Positions 1-10,656 are shown, counted from the stretch's first letter. The stretch is DNA of 64,000 bases from Trichomonas vaginalis G3 (GCF_026262505.1 NC_067203.1:3038001-3102000), one strand, 5' to 3'. The notes: generated from the letters alone by a model not told the origin. Program-made: numbers and translations.

Positions 1-1
1 T

Positions 2-1051
2 ATAACGGACTACCATGGATATTTAACACGAAGTGATGAAGTGAAGACGGAAGATGTTAATGAAAGAAGATATAAATACATTCGTGCTAAAGGTTATGAC
101 ATAAGCTGTACTGCACAGTATGACACGGGTAAAGCACCAGAAGCATTTAGTTATAACGATGAAATTTATGCCTCTACTTTCTCTGTTAAAGGTGTATTAG
201 TTGAACCAAGATTTACTTTGAGAGTTAAGTCAAAAATAACGTTTGAAGATGCTATTAAAAGTAAAGCTGACAAAGATGAACTCGAAGCAATGAACAAAGT
301 TTTGAAATCTCATAAACACAACATCTCCGATATAAATGAACTTCAAGCTACATTAGACAGTAAAGCCGACAAGAACCATACACATAAATCCTTCACTACT
401 GTTAGAGCAGACGACATAATATTGAACTATACCCTTGGTTCAAGTGCACCTTTAGAGAATCCAAGTACAAGCGTAAAAGATACACTAAACTCCTTAAATA
501 GTAAATGTATGAACATTGAAGGTCATGTCAGAAACTTTGAAACACATGAACTACCAGCAATGTTAGATAAAAAAGCAGACAAAACAGAGCTTCAAACATT
601 AAAGACTGAAATACTTCAAACATTATATCCTATAGGCTCTATTTATACGTCAATGAACTCAACAAATCCAGAAACAGTTCTGGGTTTTGGTACGTGGAAG
701 CAGATTGTAGATAAATTCTTATACTGTGCTAGATATTCAAAGCAAACAGGAGGTTCGAAGAAAATTAAAGAAGCAAACCTTCCACCGCACACTCATACAG
801 GAACTACAAACACAACAGGTAATCATTCACATTCAATAACAAAAAGAGGTTATACAAATCTTGCAGCAGGTTCGGATAGACAGGGAATGAATAGATATGA
901 TATTTCAACTGACCCAGTAGATTCAAACGCAGGTATTTTCTGTGGAACCACAGGAAATCATTCACACACTTTCACAACAAATCCAACGGGTTCGGGTGCA
1001 GATTACATGCCACCATTTGTGACTGTATTCGCATGGTACCGCGTTCAATGA
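2..1051 (+). CDS. Phage-tail-collar-like fibre protein (5' partial)
   Basis: The frame is open to the window edge, so the start is missing; the GTG at 41 is not a convincing start. The C-terminal part carries a tail-collar signature: PIGSIYTSMNSTNPE, then GFGTWKQIVDKF, then two clusters of the form GNHSHS/GNHSHT, ending MPPFVTVFAWYRVQ. The middle contains repeated segments (SKADKDELEA, SKADKNHTH, KKADKTELQ) typical of trimeric fibre stalks. In phages such proteins form receptor-binding fibres. In a Maverick a role in virion attachment is an inference. The gene ends 40 bp before the integrase. A decayed, inverted copy lies at 44100-45318. The fold assignment is fairly secure, the role less so. 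Confidence 0.75.
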   Translation: MTDYHGYLTRSDEVKTEDVNERRYKYIRAKGYDISCTAQYDTGKAPEAFSYNDEIYASTFSVKGVLVEPRFTLRVKSKITFEDAIKSKADKDELEAMNKVLKSHKHNISDINELQATLDSKADKNHTHKSFTTVRADDIILNYTLGSSAPLENPSTSVKDTLNSLNSKCMNIEGHVRNFETHELPAMLDKKADKTELQTLKTEILQTLYPIGSIYTSMNSTNPETVLGFGTWKQIVDKFLYCARYSKQTGGSKKIKEANLPPHTHTGTTNTTGNHSHSITKRGYTNLAAGSDRQGMNRYDISTDPVDSNAGIFCGTTGNHSHTFTTNPTGSGADYMPPFVTVFAWYRVQ

Positions 1052-1091
1052 ACGCGCTTGAGCCTAGAATAAAATCTTTAACTTTACATAA

Positions 1092-2177
1092 ATGAGCTTG
1101 AAAGAAGTATTCGAACAACATCCATGGAGGTCATTTAAGAAGTTCAATGAAGCAGCAAAAAGTTGGGGATTTACTAACAGAGCTGAAGTGAAAAAGTTCT
1201 TTGACAAAAATGTTGTACATCAAACAAAAATAAACCCTTACGACTACTTTTTACCAATTTACTCCAACACTCCTGACGCATACCAATTTGACACTCTCAT
1301 TCAAAGCAGAAAAGGAGGACATAAACCATTCCTCATCTTCATTAATGTTAACACTCGCAAAGCTTTTGCGTATATAATGAAAAATAAAGGAACTCGTGAA
1401 GTGTTAAGAGTTTTACAAAAGTTTGTAGCAGAACATAGCCCAAGTACTTTAACATCAGACCAGGATTCAGCATACCTCAGCAATGAAATCACAGAATTTC
1501 TCATTAAGCATAACATAACTCACTACACTACTGAAGACCATAACCATAACATACTCGGCATCATAAACCGCTTCATAAGGACTCTCAGAGATTTAAATCA
1601 AGAGCGAGACTTTACCGAAGAAACAATGAAACATTTTCTCGAAGTATATAATTCCTCAACACATTCTACAACAGGACATACACCAAATTCAATGACACAA
1701 CAACAAGAAGAAAAGTATATACAAAAGAAACGAAGCCAAACACAAAATATCAGAAATTCAACACAATTTACCCTCATTCCTGGTACAAAAGTTCGTGTAG
1801 TTCTTGACGACAAACCGTTGACAAAGAAACGTTTAAGGTTAAGTCGAAATTATTATATAGTAGACTCTACGCAAGGTAATGGATATCTTATAAAAGCTGC
1901 CGACGACTCTATTGCGTTTTATCCTCGTCATAAATTAGTCGAAAGTAGTAATGGCAAACTTGCTGAAACCATTGACGAAGCAAAGCGAGGAGTGGTTATT
2001 GAAATACTTGGTTATAACATAAACGATGACACTTATAAAGTAAGATATGAAGGAGGCGTTGAAGATGTTATACCATCTAAGAACTTGAGAGAGTCGAAGC
2101 CAACACATCTGGGACCATTAGAGCGGGAGTACTGGAAAGACAAAAATATGCCAGAAAGAATAAGAAAATTCTTCTAA
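1092..2177 (+). CDS. Maverick retroviral-type integrase
   Basis: A 361-aa rve-superfamily integrase, the enzyme that inserts Maverick DNA. The core has the first Asp at residue 67 (AYQFDTLIQ) and the second at 123 (TSDQDSAYLS). Exactly 35 residues later, where the catalytic Glu of the D,D35E triad is expected, residue 159 is Asn (ILGIINRFIR). This may be an inactivating change or a family substitution; only an alignment can tell. The C-terminal ~110 residues are basic with an SH3/chromo-like stretch (DDTYKVRYEGGVEDV). The start is preceded by ACATAAATG, matching the Maverick late-type leader. It is one of the few uninterrupted frames in this element. Confidence 0.9.
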   Translation: MSLKEVFEQHPWRSFKKFNEAAKSWGFTNRAEVKKFFDKNVVHQTKINPYDYFLPIYSNTPDAYQFDTLIQSRKGGHKPFLIFINVNTRKAFAYIMKNKGTREVLRVLQKFVAEHSPSTLTSDQDSAYLSNEITEFLIKHNITHYTTEDHNHNILGIINRFIRTLRDLNQERDFTEETMKHFLEVYNSSTHSTTGHTPNSMTQQQEEKYIQKKRSQTQNIRNSTQFTLIPGTKVRVVLDDKPLTKKRLRLSRNYYIVDSTQGNGYLIKAADDSIAFYPRHKLVESSNGKLAETIDEAKRGVVIEILGYNINDDTYKVRYEGGVEDVIPSKNLRESKPTHLGPLEREYWKDKNMPERIRKFF

Positions 2178-2259
2178 ACTTTTTCGTTGGATGTAAATCA
2201 GACATGAATGAGAACAGTCATGATATATATCATTAATGGTACCATTTATTTACACCAAA

Positions 2260-2349
2260 AATATATTTTAGGTGAAGAGGTGAGATTTCACCTGTTTTCT
2301 CCTGTTTTTTCACCCTCACCGCTTAGCGGCTCAGACCCTTTGGGTCTCG
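2260..2349. repeat. Intergenic hairpin module (GGTGA type) plus two short hairpins
   Basis: After the integrase stop, AGGTGAAGAGGTGAGA can pair with the following TTTCACCTGTTTTCTCC and TTTTTTCACCC stretch. Two small perfect stems follow: CCGCTTAGCGG and AGACCCTTTGGGTCT. The module recurs at 3379-3440, 14921-14970 and (inverted) 55221-55280. Likely roles are a terminator or replication/packaging hairpin; nothing in the sequence decides. Confidence 0.6.
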
Positions 2350-2376
2350 TGAATTTTCATGAATTTCCTTAAGATA

Positions 2377-2430
2377 GAAAAAATAAAGTTAGTTTTATTT
2401 TTATTTATTTTTTTATTTTGTATAAAAGAT
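2377..2430 (+). promoter_or_regulatory. Early-type Maverick leader
   Basis: A T-rich tract ending TTTTTTTATTTTGTATAAAA directly before ATG 2431. The same arrangement, with TTTTTATTTTGTATGTAA and then about ten bases, precedes ATG 3537 and ATG 4237; a related T-rich tract precedes the polymerase ATG at 5781. No host initiator TCAYTTTT is present. Shared position relative to four starts supports a promoter role. Confidence 0.6.
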
Positions 2431-3359
2431 ATGATTTCAACAATTGGCACAACAACAATTCAAACAACTACAGCACCAAACTCGCTAGTCATGAATCCTA
2501 CGTCAATGTTGGTAGAGATGAAAAGCTTTATTCCTTCTTCATATACTTTTGAGACAGAAATACAAAGAATTAAGCAAGAACTTTTAACAAGTAATTTAGA
2601 CTGTAGTGTGAAAGATGAAACAAATGAACAGTATCTTTATGACATGCAGGACATTATTGACCATTTACCCAAATTGCCTGAAATTCAGCAGCAAAAACTA
2701 ACTATTCATGAATTCGATGAAATAGAAGTGAAACCAACTGACTCAGTAGAAATAAAGAAGTTCATACGTAAAGTAAACTATGAGTTTCTAGGATATCATT
2801 GCAACCATAAAGTTATGGACAAAGATTGCGACATGGTATATAAGAACATCTCTGACATATATAAATCTGGGGAGTTTAAGACATACGACAACTTTGTTTC
2901 ATTAGTTGCTGAATGTGTATGGCAGATAAGAGATAAAGATAAAAGATGTAAAATATGGAATGGACAAATAAAACCAACAACTTTTGAGTTAAAGAAAACC
3001 ATTGACGCCTTAGTTGTTCTAGCAGGTCAAATTTCAATGTATAACGCAAAAATGAATCCGCAATGTTCAAAATGTAAAGCAGCAATGAGGAAATATAACT
3101 ACTCCGTCAAAGAGATAGAACGTATGAGAAAGGACTATGCTGACTTAAAGAAAGAAGTAGAAAACCAGCAGAAGATAAAATGGACATGTTAGCATTTCTG
3201 AACAAAAACTATCCAACAGCTGACGATTTCCTTCTATCTGACGTCAAGAAGAAGTATAAAGAAACTTTCGGCATTGTTAAAACTTTTGACATACTGACAG
3301 AAGAAATAGAAGCTACGAAATTGTTAGAATTTCAAATATACATCGTACAATTCATGTAA
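2431..3359 (+). pseudogene. Unrecognised Maverick accessory gene, frameshifted near its 3' end
   Basis: An open frame exists from 2359, but its first 24 codons are a translation of the T-rich leader, giving a false signal peptide; ATG 2431 fits the promoter spacing seen at the neighbouring genes. The 253-residue frame to 3192 is rich in charged residues and has a CxxC (PQCSKCKA) followed by a helical tail. A second 59-codon frame (3180-3359, beginning MDMLAFLNKNYPTADDF) overlaps it by 13 nt and looks like its continuation after a one-base shift; its last residues resemble the end of the KilA-N gene downstream. I recognise no family. It lies between integrase and the KilA-N pseudogenes. Confidence 0.5.
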
Positions 3360-3378
3360 AACGCTTATAAAATAAACT

Positions 3379-3440
3379 GGGGTGAAAAATTAGGTGAGAA
3401 AACAGGTGAAATCTCACCTCTTCACCTAAAATATATTTTT
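3379..3440. repeat. Intergenic hairpin module (GGTGA type)
   Basis: AGGTGAGAAAACAGGTGA is followed by its complement ATCTCACCTCTTCACCT and then TAAAATATATTTTT. It is the same architecture as at 2260, in the opposite orientation. Confidence 0.65.
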
Positions 3441-3479
3441 ATTGAATTCAACAACAAAAATAATGAATTTCATTAGTTA

Positions 3480-3536
3480 GAAAAATAACGCTAATTTTTT
3501 CTAAGAAAAATTTTTATTTTGTATGTAAGAACAGAA
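3480..3536 (+). promoter_or_regulatory. Early-type Maverick leader
   Basis: GCTAATTTTTTCTAAGAAAA, then TTTTTATTTTGTATGTAAGA, precedes ATG 3537. The GCTAATTTTTTC block also occurs before the polymerase start (about 5740). Confidence 0.6.
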
Positions 3537-4150
3537 ATGACAAACATTGAGTTTGAAACAGTTAGAAAGATAGACAATGACACCAAAGTGGTTAGAATAG
3601 GTGATTTAAACGTAAGATACTCAAAGAAATACAACAAATATTCTTTGTCAGACATTATATCTCCATCTGGAAAGAAAACAAACGACTGGGTTAGAAATGC
3701 TTCAACTCAGAAAATTTTGACAAGAAATCCTGAGCTTATGATATTCAGTAGCATTTCATGGAACAAGAGCATATCTTATAGACAAAAGTCTTATACCAAT
3801 AGTTTTGTTATGGTTAGACCCAGTTGTTGGATATAACTTCATAACATATGGTTCGTTCGACTCAGAACGTTGCAGTGAAGGCTTACTTTATATCGTTCAG
3901 AAACCGAAGGACTTCAACACAAAAAGATATAAGATAGGAAGGACATATAATATAACTCAAAGATATGACAGTACAGTCAAGTAGAGTCAAGGTTGTGTTT
4001 GTTAATGATATGAGAGCTGCTGAAACAGAACTGCTTGAAGTTTTTGAGAAAATGTATGGTGCTCCCATGAAAGGTAAAGAAAACGTTTGAAGTAGATGAG
4101 ATAGATAAAGCTATAAAATTATTGACGAAGTTGCTGAAAAATACATGTAA
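3537..4150 (+). pseudogene. KilA-N / T5orf172 (GIY-YIG-like) DNA-binding protein, decayed
   Basis: The N-terminal half (3537-3770) resembles a KilA-N DNA-binding domain (NVRYSKKYNKYSLSDIISPS, then DWVRNAST). After frameshifts, the region 3880-4080 encodes a T5orf172/MUG113-type segment (EGLLYIVQKPKDF, YKIGRTYNITQRYDS, VFVNDMRAAETELLE), a GIY-YIG-related module often fused to KilA-N in large DNA viruses. At least two shifts and an in-frame TAG break the frame. Start 3537 is chosen because the conserved leader ends there; an earlier ATG at 3519 lies inside that leader. In viruses such proteins are thought to act in regulation or DNA transactions. Confidence 0.65.
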
Positions 4151-4179
4151 AGCGCTTTATTTTTGGTCTTTTGTGAAAG

Positions 4180-4236
4180 TCAGAAAATAAAGTTAGTTTT
4201 ATTTATTATTTTTTTATTTTGTATGTAAAGACAGAT
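4180..4236 (+). promoter_or_regulatory. Early-type Maverick leader
   Basis: AAAATAAAGTTAGTTTTATT followed by TTTTTTTATTTTGTATGTAA and ATG 4237. It is nearly identical to the tracts before 2431 and 3537. Confidence 0.6.
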
Positions 4237-5066
4237 ATGTCAACAACAGAGAACACAACAACTGCTATCGTTCATGAAGCCATAAATGAAGAATATGAAT
4301 ACATACAGTATAACAAACAATTGAGACTCATTCGTTTCGGTCAAAGGACGATATGTACCAGATGCAAAGTATAATGAATGCTCTTCGTTCTACAAAGCAA
4401 GCATATCATTGGTTGTGAAAACCAACAGACAAGAGAACTTTAGAAGAATTTCCTCATATGATTGCTTCCCTCGGAAAACCGAGAGAAGAGATTCCGTACG
4501 AAAAATCGCAAGAATTTGGCACCTGGTTTGAAAGGTTATTATGTTCATAGACTTTTAGTAAATGCTGTAGCAATGTGGGCTTCACCTCGTTATGCTTGTT
4601 ATATTTTCATGATGTTAGATGAACTATATAAAGCAGAACGTGGAGAGATGGAAAAGAAACTTCAAGCAAAAGATGAAGTCATTGAATCCAAAGACAAAAG
4701 CATACAGAAAAGAATACCACGTTCAGTACCAAAAGAAAGGAAAAAAGCTATAAGATATTGATTTACGCTGAAGAGATGGAGAAAGAAGAAGATAAAGATA
4801 TGGTTATGTTGCATTTAGTCAGAAGAAACAACAAGAGCTTTTATGACCTTGCTAAGATTTACAAATCTGACAGAAATTGGTTCTATCGTGAAAACTTACC
4901 GATTTCAATGACACCGAATGAGCAAATAAAGGAAATTGTCAAAAATACTCTTCCTCAAACACACTATGACATCAAAGGTTGCACAATACTTACATTCAAA
5001 GAAGACTTAACATTACTGAAGGAAAAAATAACAGAATATTTCGATAACTTCAAAGAGGAAGAATGA
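4237..5066 (+). pseudogene. KilA-N / DUF3627-type protein, decayed
   Basis: The KilA-N core is clear in the middle (GLKGYYVHRLLVNAVAMW, then ASPRYACYIFMMLDELY). A short coiled segment (KKLQAKDEVIESKDKS) and a C-terminal region of DUF3627 type (4758-5066) follow. The 5' part (4237-4460) is broken by several shifts, and the 3' part shifts frame at 4758, where the apparent second start is only TTG. A 49-codon fragment of the same gene, with its 5' frame intact, is at 25907-26056. It is convergent with the gene at 5217-5690. Confidence 0.65.
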
Positions 5067-5106
5067 AGTTGTGATAACATTGACGATAACATTTATTTTT
5101 GCATTC

Positions 5107-5197
5107 AACCCATGCTGTTGTCAAAATGTCATGTTGTCATCATTTTTAAAAGAAGTTAATTAACCTGGTGACATGGTGACGTAGTGGCACCATCAGT
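5107..5197. repeat. Intergenic hairpin module (GTGAC/GTCA type)
   Basis: TGTCATGTTGTCATC upstream pairs with GGTGACATGGTGAC downstream, across AAGAAGTTAATTAACC. It sits between convergent genes, as a bidirectional terminator would. A near copy occurs at 25585-25662 in Maverick B. Confidence 0.6.
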
Positions 5198-5216
5198 TAT
5201 TCAAAAATAAATTTGC

Positions 5217-5690
5217 TTAAATGACGTCAGGGTCAATTTCTTCAACCATTTCACTTCCTTCGTCAATGTCAATAGAAGCTTCTTCAACCTTTGGTAAGAA
5301 TTTCTGTATAACATCTTTGTTCGTTATTGTCTTCAGAGATGAAGGATAATATTTCACAGATGTTTCATCCTTCTTATATTCTTTCTGTTCGGAAAGATTC
5401 ATAGCAATACTGAAGAAGTCAATGTTAGAGTTCTTTATGACAGTATAATGAGTATCTTTGACATTCATGAAGAAACCCTTTTGTTTCAAAACTACTGCTA
5501 ACTCTTGTGAAGTATAACGTTTGCGGTCAATGACGATAGCTAATGGTCTGACATACTGACCGAACTTAGATTCTTTCAAAAACTTCTTGTTAAAGATAAC
5601 ATTAACATTTGAAGCATTATTGAACTCATTCTTGATGGCATTAGCGAGAGCATTGTATGAAAAGAACTTGCAATCTTGCATGTGTTTCAT
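5217..5690 (-). CDS. Unrecognised 157-aa Maverick protein divergent from POLB
   Basis: An uninterrupted minus-strand frame between the KilA-N pseudogene and the polymerase, sharing a roughly 90-bp divergent intergenic region with POLB. Residues ~60-80 (RYTSQELAVVLKQKGF) could form a small helix-turn-helix; the C-terminus is acidic (EEASIDIDEGSEMVEEIDPD). I recognise no family. Position next to POLB makes a replication or regulatory role conceivable, for example as a terminal-protein candidate, but no sequence signature supports that. Confidence 0.6.
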   Translation of the reverse strand: MKHMQDCKFFSYNALANAIKNEFNNASNVNVIFNKKFLKESKFGQYVRPLAIVIDRKRYTSQELAVVLKQKGFFMNVKDTHYTVIKNSNIDFFSIAMNLSEQKEYKKDETSVKYYPSSLKTITNKDVIQKFLPKVEEASIDIDEGSEMVEEIDPDVI

Positions 5691-5780
5691 TAAAATAAAA
5701 AGTTCGAAATATTTTAAAACTAGCCTTAAAAAATCTAAGCTAATTTTTTCAAAAAATATTTTTTTTATTTCCTACTAAAG

Positions 5781-8700
5781 ATGTATCGGAAGTTGTCTAA
5801 GTTAGAACACTCGGAAATAAAACAACTTCTTACAGAAGCTAACATAGATGTTGCAAAACATTACGCGACAAACAAAAAAAGCACTCGCTGACATCCTCAA
5901 TGACTACAATGGTGAAATAACTTATGATAGAATTCATGAGTTCATAAATGCAAGAGCATTTCCTTTAAATGACGTTGCTATTGACTTATATCATAGACGT
6001 TCAGTACCTCATGAAGTAAGAAGAGAAATGTTTGACATAACAAATGCGAACGTTGGTCATACTCGTAAAGCTCTTTCGCATGATGTTCGTCAAGAGAAGT
6101 TTGACATAACAAATGCAAACGTTGGTGAAACACGAAAGAGAGACGACACACTGAAACAACAGAGAAGATAGATGTTTAAAAGTGCTATAGAACAAGTTCG
6201 CAAAGCTAATAATGTCATTCGTTCCATTGACGACAAACCAAAAGAAGGTGAGAGATGGTTAAAGAAAGATGAAGAGAATAGGAAGAGAAATGTGAAGTCA
6301 GGCAATAGACTCATTGACTTTAACATCGAAGCTTTAGATGAACCAAACAGAGACTACTTACACAAACATTTCGGTAAGGTTTTCATGAGACTCTTAGAGA
6401 AGATTAAAATAAACTCCCAACAAAGATGGATGGTATGTTATAAACTTGGTGGAAAGTATGAATGTTCTACGTTAAACCTCAATAATATTGGAACATTACT
6501 ACATCAGCTCTTGAAGGAGAACTTTATATCAGAGATAGAAGCAAATGCCGCGGGTATTGTTGAAATGCACTATGACTTCTTCTTGACAAACATAAAGAAT
6601 CTTACTGAAATAAAGATGTATGATTTAACAGAATATGAAGGCTTAACGATGTCAGATGTTAAGAAAGGAAAGCCACAGAAGCGACCATATAGAGATGAAA
6701 GCACACTGACAGAAAGACAGAAAAGATTATTGAACAGACTTAAACAAACAGGAGATAAACAAGATATAGATGACTTCTGGAATGAAATCCTTGGTGAAAA
6801 GAAGTTTTATAAGAAGAGAAGCGGTTAGTTCTGGAAGTATCTTTGCACATTACCTATAAATCTTGAACGCTACCAAATCTTCAATGAACTGAACAAAAGA
6901 ACTGCAGCACTTATGACAGAAGACAATTGTTTCGTTTATGCTTGCATTCAGGCTGGAGTAAATGAAGAAACTATTGACCACATGAGAGAAGTCATTCGTG
7001 TTAGAGACTTTCCTCAAAGTAAAGTACAAGAAATTTCTGACGCAACAGATATAGCATTTAATGTTACCATTGGTTATTTCAATGACTCAAGACATAATGA
7101 AATAAAGAGATACATACCAAAAGAATGTAAAACTGTTCGAACTATTGACTTACTTCTTGTTGAAGACCACTACATGCTAAATGAAAGACTTCCAATGACA
7201 ACATATTTCATTCGCAACTATATAGAAATCTTGAAGGAGTGTAGTGGAATGAACATTGAGAAACAGATGAAGATTTATACAAAGAGAGAAGATAAATATG
7301 TAGTTCGCATGGATAGAACTACACCGCTATGGGATGTTATGAAAACATTGTGGGAGTGCAAATATTTCGAACCTATTTCTTATGGAGAACTTTTCACATA
7401 TACGACTGACTTATATAAACAGAACCTTGCACCATTTAAAGATTTGACATATGCTCCAAAGTATTGTGTACAACTGAAGAAGAAAGCAGAGTCAAAAGAA
7501 GTAAATAAAGCTAAATGTAAGTTCATTCCTGAGCATGTTTTCTTTGCTGACTTTGAGTGTAGCACAGACGGCTTTCATAAAGCTTTTAACATCTGTTACG
7601 ACAGTGAAGATGGTTCAGTGAGTGAAAGCATTTGGGGTCAGAACTGTGCAACAGAATTTTTGGAACGACTTCCTGACAAGAGTTTAATATATTTCCATAA
7701 CCTCAGTTATGATATAAACTTCATCTTAAGACACATGACAGAAGTGAAAGGAACTCCCATCATTAAAGGTTCACGAACAATGCAAATAACTGGCTTATAT
7801 AAAGGAAGGGCAATTATTATAAAAGACTCTTACAGTGTTATAAATAAGAAGCTTAAACTATTTCCTGCTATGTTTAACTTACAAACAGGACCGAAAGAAG
7901 TATTTCCATATAACTACTACAGCAGTGTTTTGTTAGCAAATGACAACAGAACTGGTGTCATTTCTGAAGCATGTAAGTTTATCCGGGATGCAGATACATT
8001 TATGAAAAACATAGATTCCATCAAAGGTTGCAGAATAGATGAAAACCATTTCGACTTAGAAAAATATAGCACGTTTTACTGCAAACAAGATGTAAGAATT
8101 TTAAGAGAAGGTTTTGTTAAGTTCCGCAATGACATATTGAAAGAGTTTGATTTAAACGTTTATGACTACGTTAGTATTTGTTCTATTGCTAACAAATTAT
8201 TTGAGAACAGAGTATACTTCCCGAATGGAAATCTTTATGACCTCTCAAATAAACCAAGAGAATTTATTTCGAGATGCATTCAAGGTGGAAGATGTATGTT
8301 GTCAGATAACATGAAACAAAAGAGCGAAAAGAAACTCATTGCTGACTTCGACGCTGTTTCATTATATCCATCCGCTATAGCAAGACTTTATACTTTAGAA
8401 GGAATTCCAAAAGTATTGAAGGATGAGATGTTAAGTTCTGAATATTTGTTAAAGCATTTATTCGATGACGACCAAAAGGAACCCATTGGTGAAAAGTTTA
8501 TGTCTGGCTTCTTTGTTCTCATTAAGATAACAGAGATTGGAATACATAGACACTTTCCTTTAATAGTTTGTGTCCCTGAACTAAATCCAGAACTTAACGT
8601 TCCCAGAAGTTCAAACACTTGCTGTTTAATGTATGTTGACCATATAACATTACAAGACCTCATAAAATATCAAGGTGTCAAATGTGAAGTGTTGCAAGGA

Positions 8701-9605
8701 TACTATTACGATGGAAACAGAGATATTAGAATAAGAGATGAAGTAAAGAAGTTGTTTGAGTTAAGGTTAAAGTATAAGAAAGAAGGAAATCCTTTGCAAG
8801 AAAATATAAAGCTCATTCTGAACAGTATTTATGGCAAAACTATTCTATCTCCTATTGAGTCAAAAATAACCATAGTAAATGACAAAGATGCTATAAGATA
8901 TGCCATCAGAAACTACAACCATATAGTGAAGTTCGAAGGTTTGGATGGTTCAGATAAAACTATTTTCAAGCTAACGAAAAGCATTTGCAGACACTTTAAC
9001 TTCTGTCCACTTGTGTTAATATTCTATCTATGTCGAAGAGAATAATGTGTGAAGTATTCTGTACTGCTGAAGACTTAGGAATGGACATCTTTTATAGCGA
9101 TACGGACAGTATGCATCTCTACAATGAAGATATCCCTCGTTTAGCTGAAGAGTTTGAGAAACGTTATGGAAGAGTTCTCATTGGTAAAAACCTTGGTCAA
9201 TTTCATAGCGACTTTGCAGAAATCACAAAAGATAAACAAAGTTTAGCATACAAGTCAATATTTTGTGGAAAGAAGACCTACATAGACTTACTCACGAATG
9301 ATTTAAATGAAGTTGCATTTCACTGCAGAATGAAAGGCGTGAAGCAAGATGTTATTGCTTTAACCGCTAATGAAATGTTTCCTGACTCTGTTCAGTGTTT
9401 CTATGATGAAGATAAAGGTTTAATGGTTCCGCAAGGAACATATGACAAAGACTCTGAGTTCAGTTTAATGAAACTTTACAAAGCACTTTATGACGGTCAA
9501 GAGATTGGATTTGACTTATGTAAGTCATGTCAACCTTGCTTTGAAGAGAAGTTTAACTTCTCAATAACGACTAAAACAAGCTTTATTCGTAAGTTGAAGT
9601 TCTGA
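5781..9605 (+). pseudogene. POLB: Maverick protein-primed DNA polymerase B, multiply broken
   Basis: One long gene carrying two frameshifts and two in-frame TAG codons. Exonuclease motifs: DFEC at 7549, FHNLSYDINF at about 7690, YCKQDVRIL near 8080. Polymerase motifs: DFDAVSLYPSA at 8344, NSIYGK at 8821, YSDTDS near 9093, then KKTYID. Upstream (6913-7200), DNCFVYACIQAG and a later VEDHYML resemble the Cys and His motifs of an OTU-like domain reported at the N-terminus of some Maverick polymerases. Breaks are a shift at the A7 run near 5874, TAG at 6169 and 6826 (frame otherwise continuous) and a shift near 9003-9015 just before motif C. The N-terminal region contains FDITNANVG twice. Together about 1270 codons, a normal size. 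It would copy the element by protein-primed replication, but this copy cannot make an intact enzyme. Confidence 0.9.
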
Positions 9606-9775
9606 GGTCATTTATTTTTGTCAGCAATGAGGTCATGAATGAGGTCATGAATGAGGTCAGCAATGAGGTCATGAATGAGGTCATGAATGAGGTCAGCAAT
9701 GAGGTCATGAATGAGGTCAGCAATGAGATCATGAATGAGGTCATTTATTTTTGTCAGCAATGAGGTCATTCGTGA
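9606..9775. repeat. Tandem repeat, GAGGTCATGAAT / GAGGTCAGCAAT units
   Basis: About a dozen 12-bp units alternating GAGGTCATGAAT and GAGGTCAGCAAT, bounded on both sides by the phrase CATTTATTTTTGTCAGCAAT. It lies between the convergent ends of POLB and the penton candidate. It could be an iteron-like site, a terminator region or simple slippage. Confidence 0.8.
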
Positions 9776-9798
9776 TAAAAATAAAGCTAGCGTAGATT

Positions 9799-10656
9799 TT
9801 ACAATACTGCGATGGTAGAGTTTAAGAGTTGTGCTTCAATGTAGAGACAGTCCTTCCCATCTGGAGGCAAGAACACTGGGCAGTTATGGTCATGAGTGGA
9901 GAACATGTCTATCCAAAACTCACGATTGAAGCCAGTTAATTTATAGTATTTAGGGTTAGGAAGTGGTGAAGTTCTTGTATGACCAATGAACTCATTTTCA
10001 ACTCCCTTACTTAAGTTTGAATATAATATAGCTTGCTTTCTATCCCAAATGCCAGGTGTTACAATCTTTGAAAATTCATTTTTCCTCGGAAGCATTGCAT
10101 CATAATTGAAAACATTCTTGAAGTCTTCATTGGGTTCAGAGATTTGAAACCTTATACGTAATGGATTTTCTTTCTCTTTAGCTACTTCATTGAATGGTGA
10201 ATATATAACAAACTGACAGTCATGAGTTCCATCTTCATTTTCATTAAATTCATAATGAAAGTCTATAAGTTGTGGCTGACTACCTTCTTCTTTCAGTTGT
10301 GCAAGAAACTCACGTAAAGGCTGTAAAGTTTGTACTTCAATGTTGAACTTTTTCTCGAACATCTCATTAAATGAAATCATACATTGCAACAATGTTGTAT
10401 CGTCTTTAAAGTATTTGTATATGTGAATGTTTTGGGCGCTTAAAGACTGTTCGTCATTTTCTATCTCGACTTGAAGTATAAAGTCAACCTTTCTGAAAGC
10501 ACGTGTTATATACATAGATGTTATGCCAATGTACTTCTCTTCATTTATGTTCACAATCCAGTCTGTTGGAAACTTAAACGTTACTCTGTTCCCCTTTATT
10601 TTGACGTCAGGGTTTTCACTACTGAACGCAACAGTTAAAGGTATTTGTCTATACAT
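9799..10656 (-). CDS. Minor capsid (penton, single jelly-roll) candidate
   Basis: A 285-aa beta-rich protein encoded opposite to its neighbours. The pattern AILYSNLSKGVENEFIGHTR followed by a C-terminal FWIDMFSTHDHNCPVFLPPD and then YIEAQLL fits the penton-type proteins of Polintons, in which a 'YSN..GHTR' strand precedes the last strands of the jelly roll. Size (250-300 aa) and position near the major capsid gene agree. The leader reads TTTTTATCCGAATTAAATG, the late-type Maverick promoter. A structural search would be needed to confirm; the alternative is another virion protein. Confidence 0.55.
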   Translation of the reverse strand: MYRQIPLTVAFSSENPDVKIKGNRVTFKFPTDWIVNINEEKYIGITSMYITRAFRKVDFILQVEIENDEQSLSAQNIHIYKYFKDDTTLLQCMISFNEMFEKKFNIEVQTLQPLREFLAQLKEEGSQPQLIDFHYEFNENEDGTHDCQFVIYSPFNEVAKEKENPLRIRFQISEPNEDFKNVFNYDAMLPRKNEFSKIVTPGIWDRKQAILYSNLSKGVENEFIGHTRTSPLPNPKYYKLTGFNREFWIDMFSTHDHNCPVFLPPDGKDCLYIEAQLLNSTIAVL

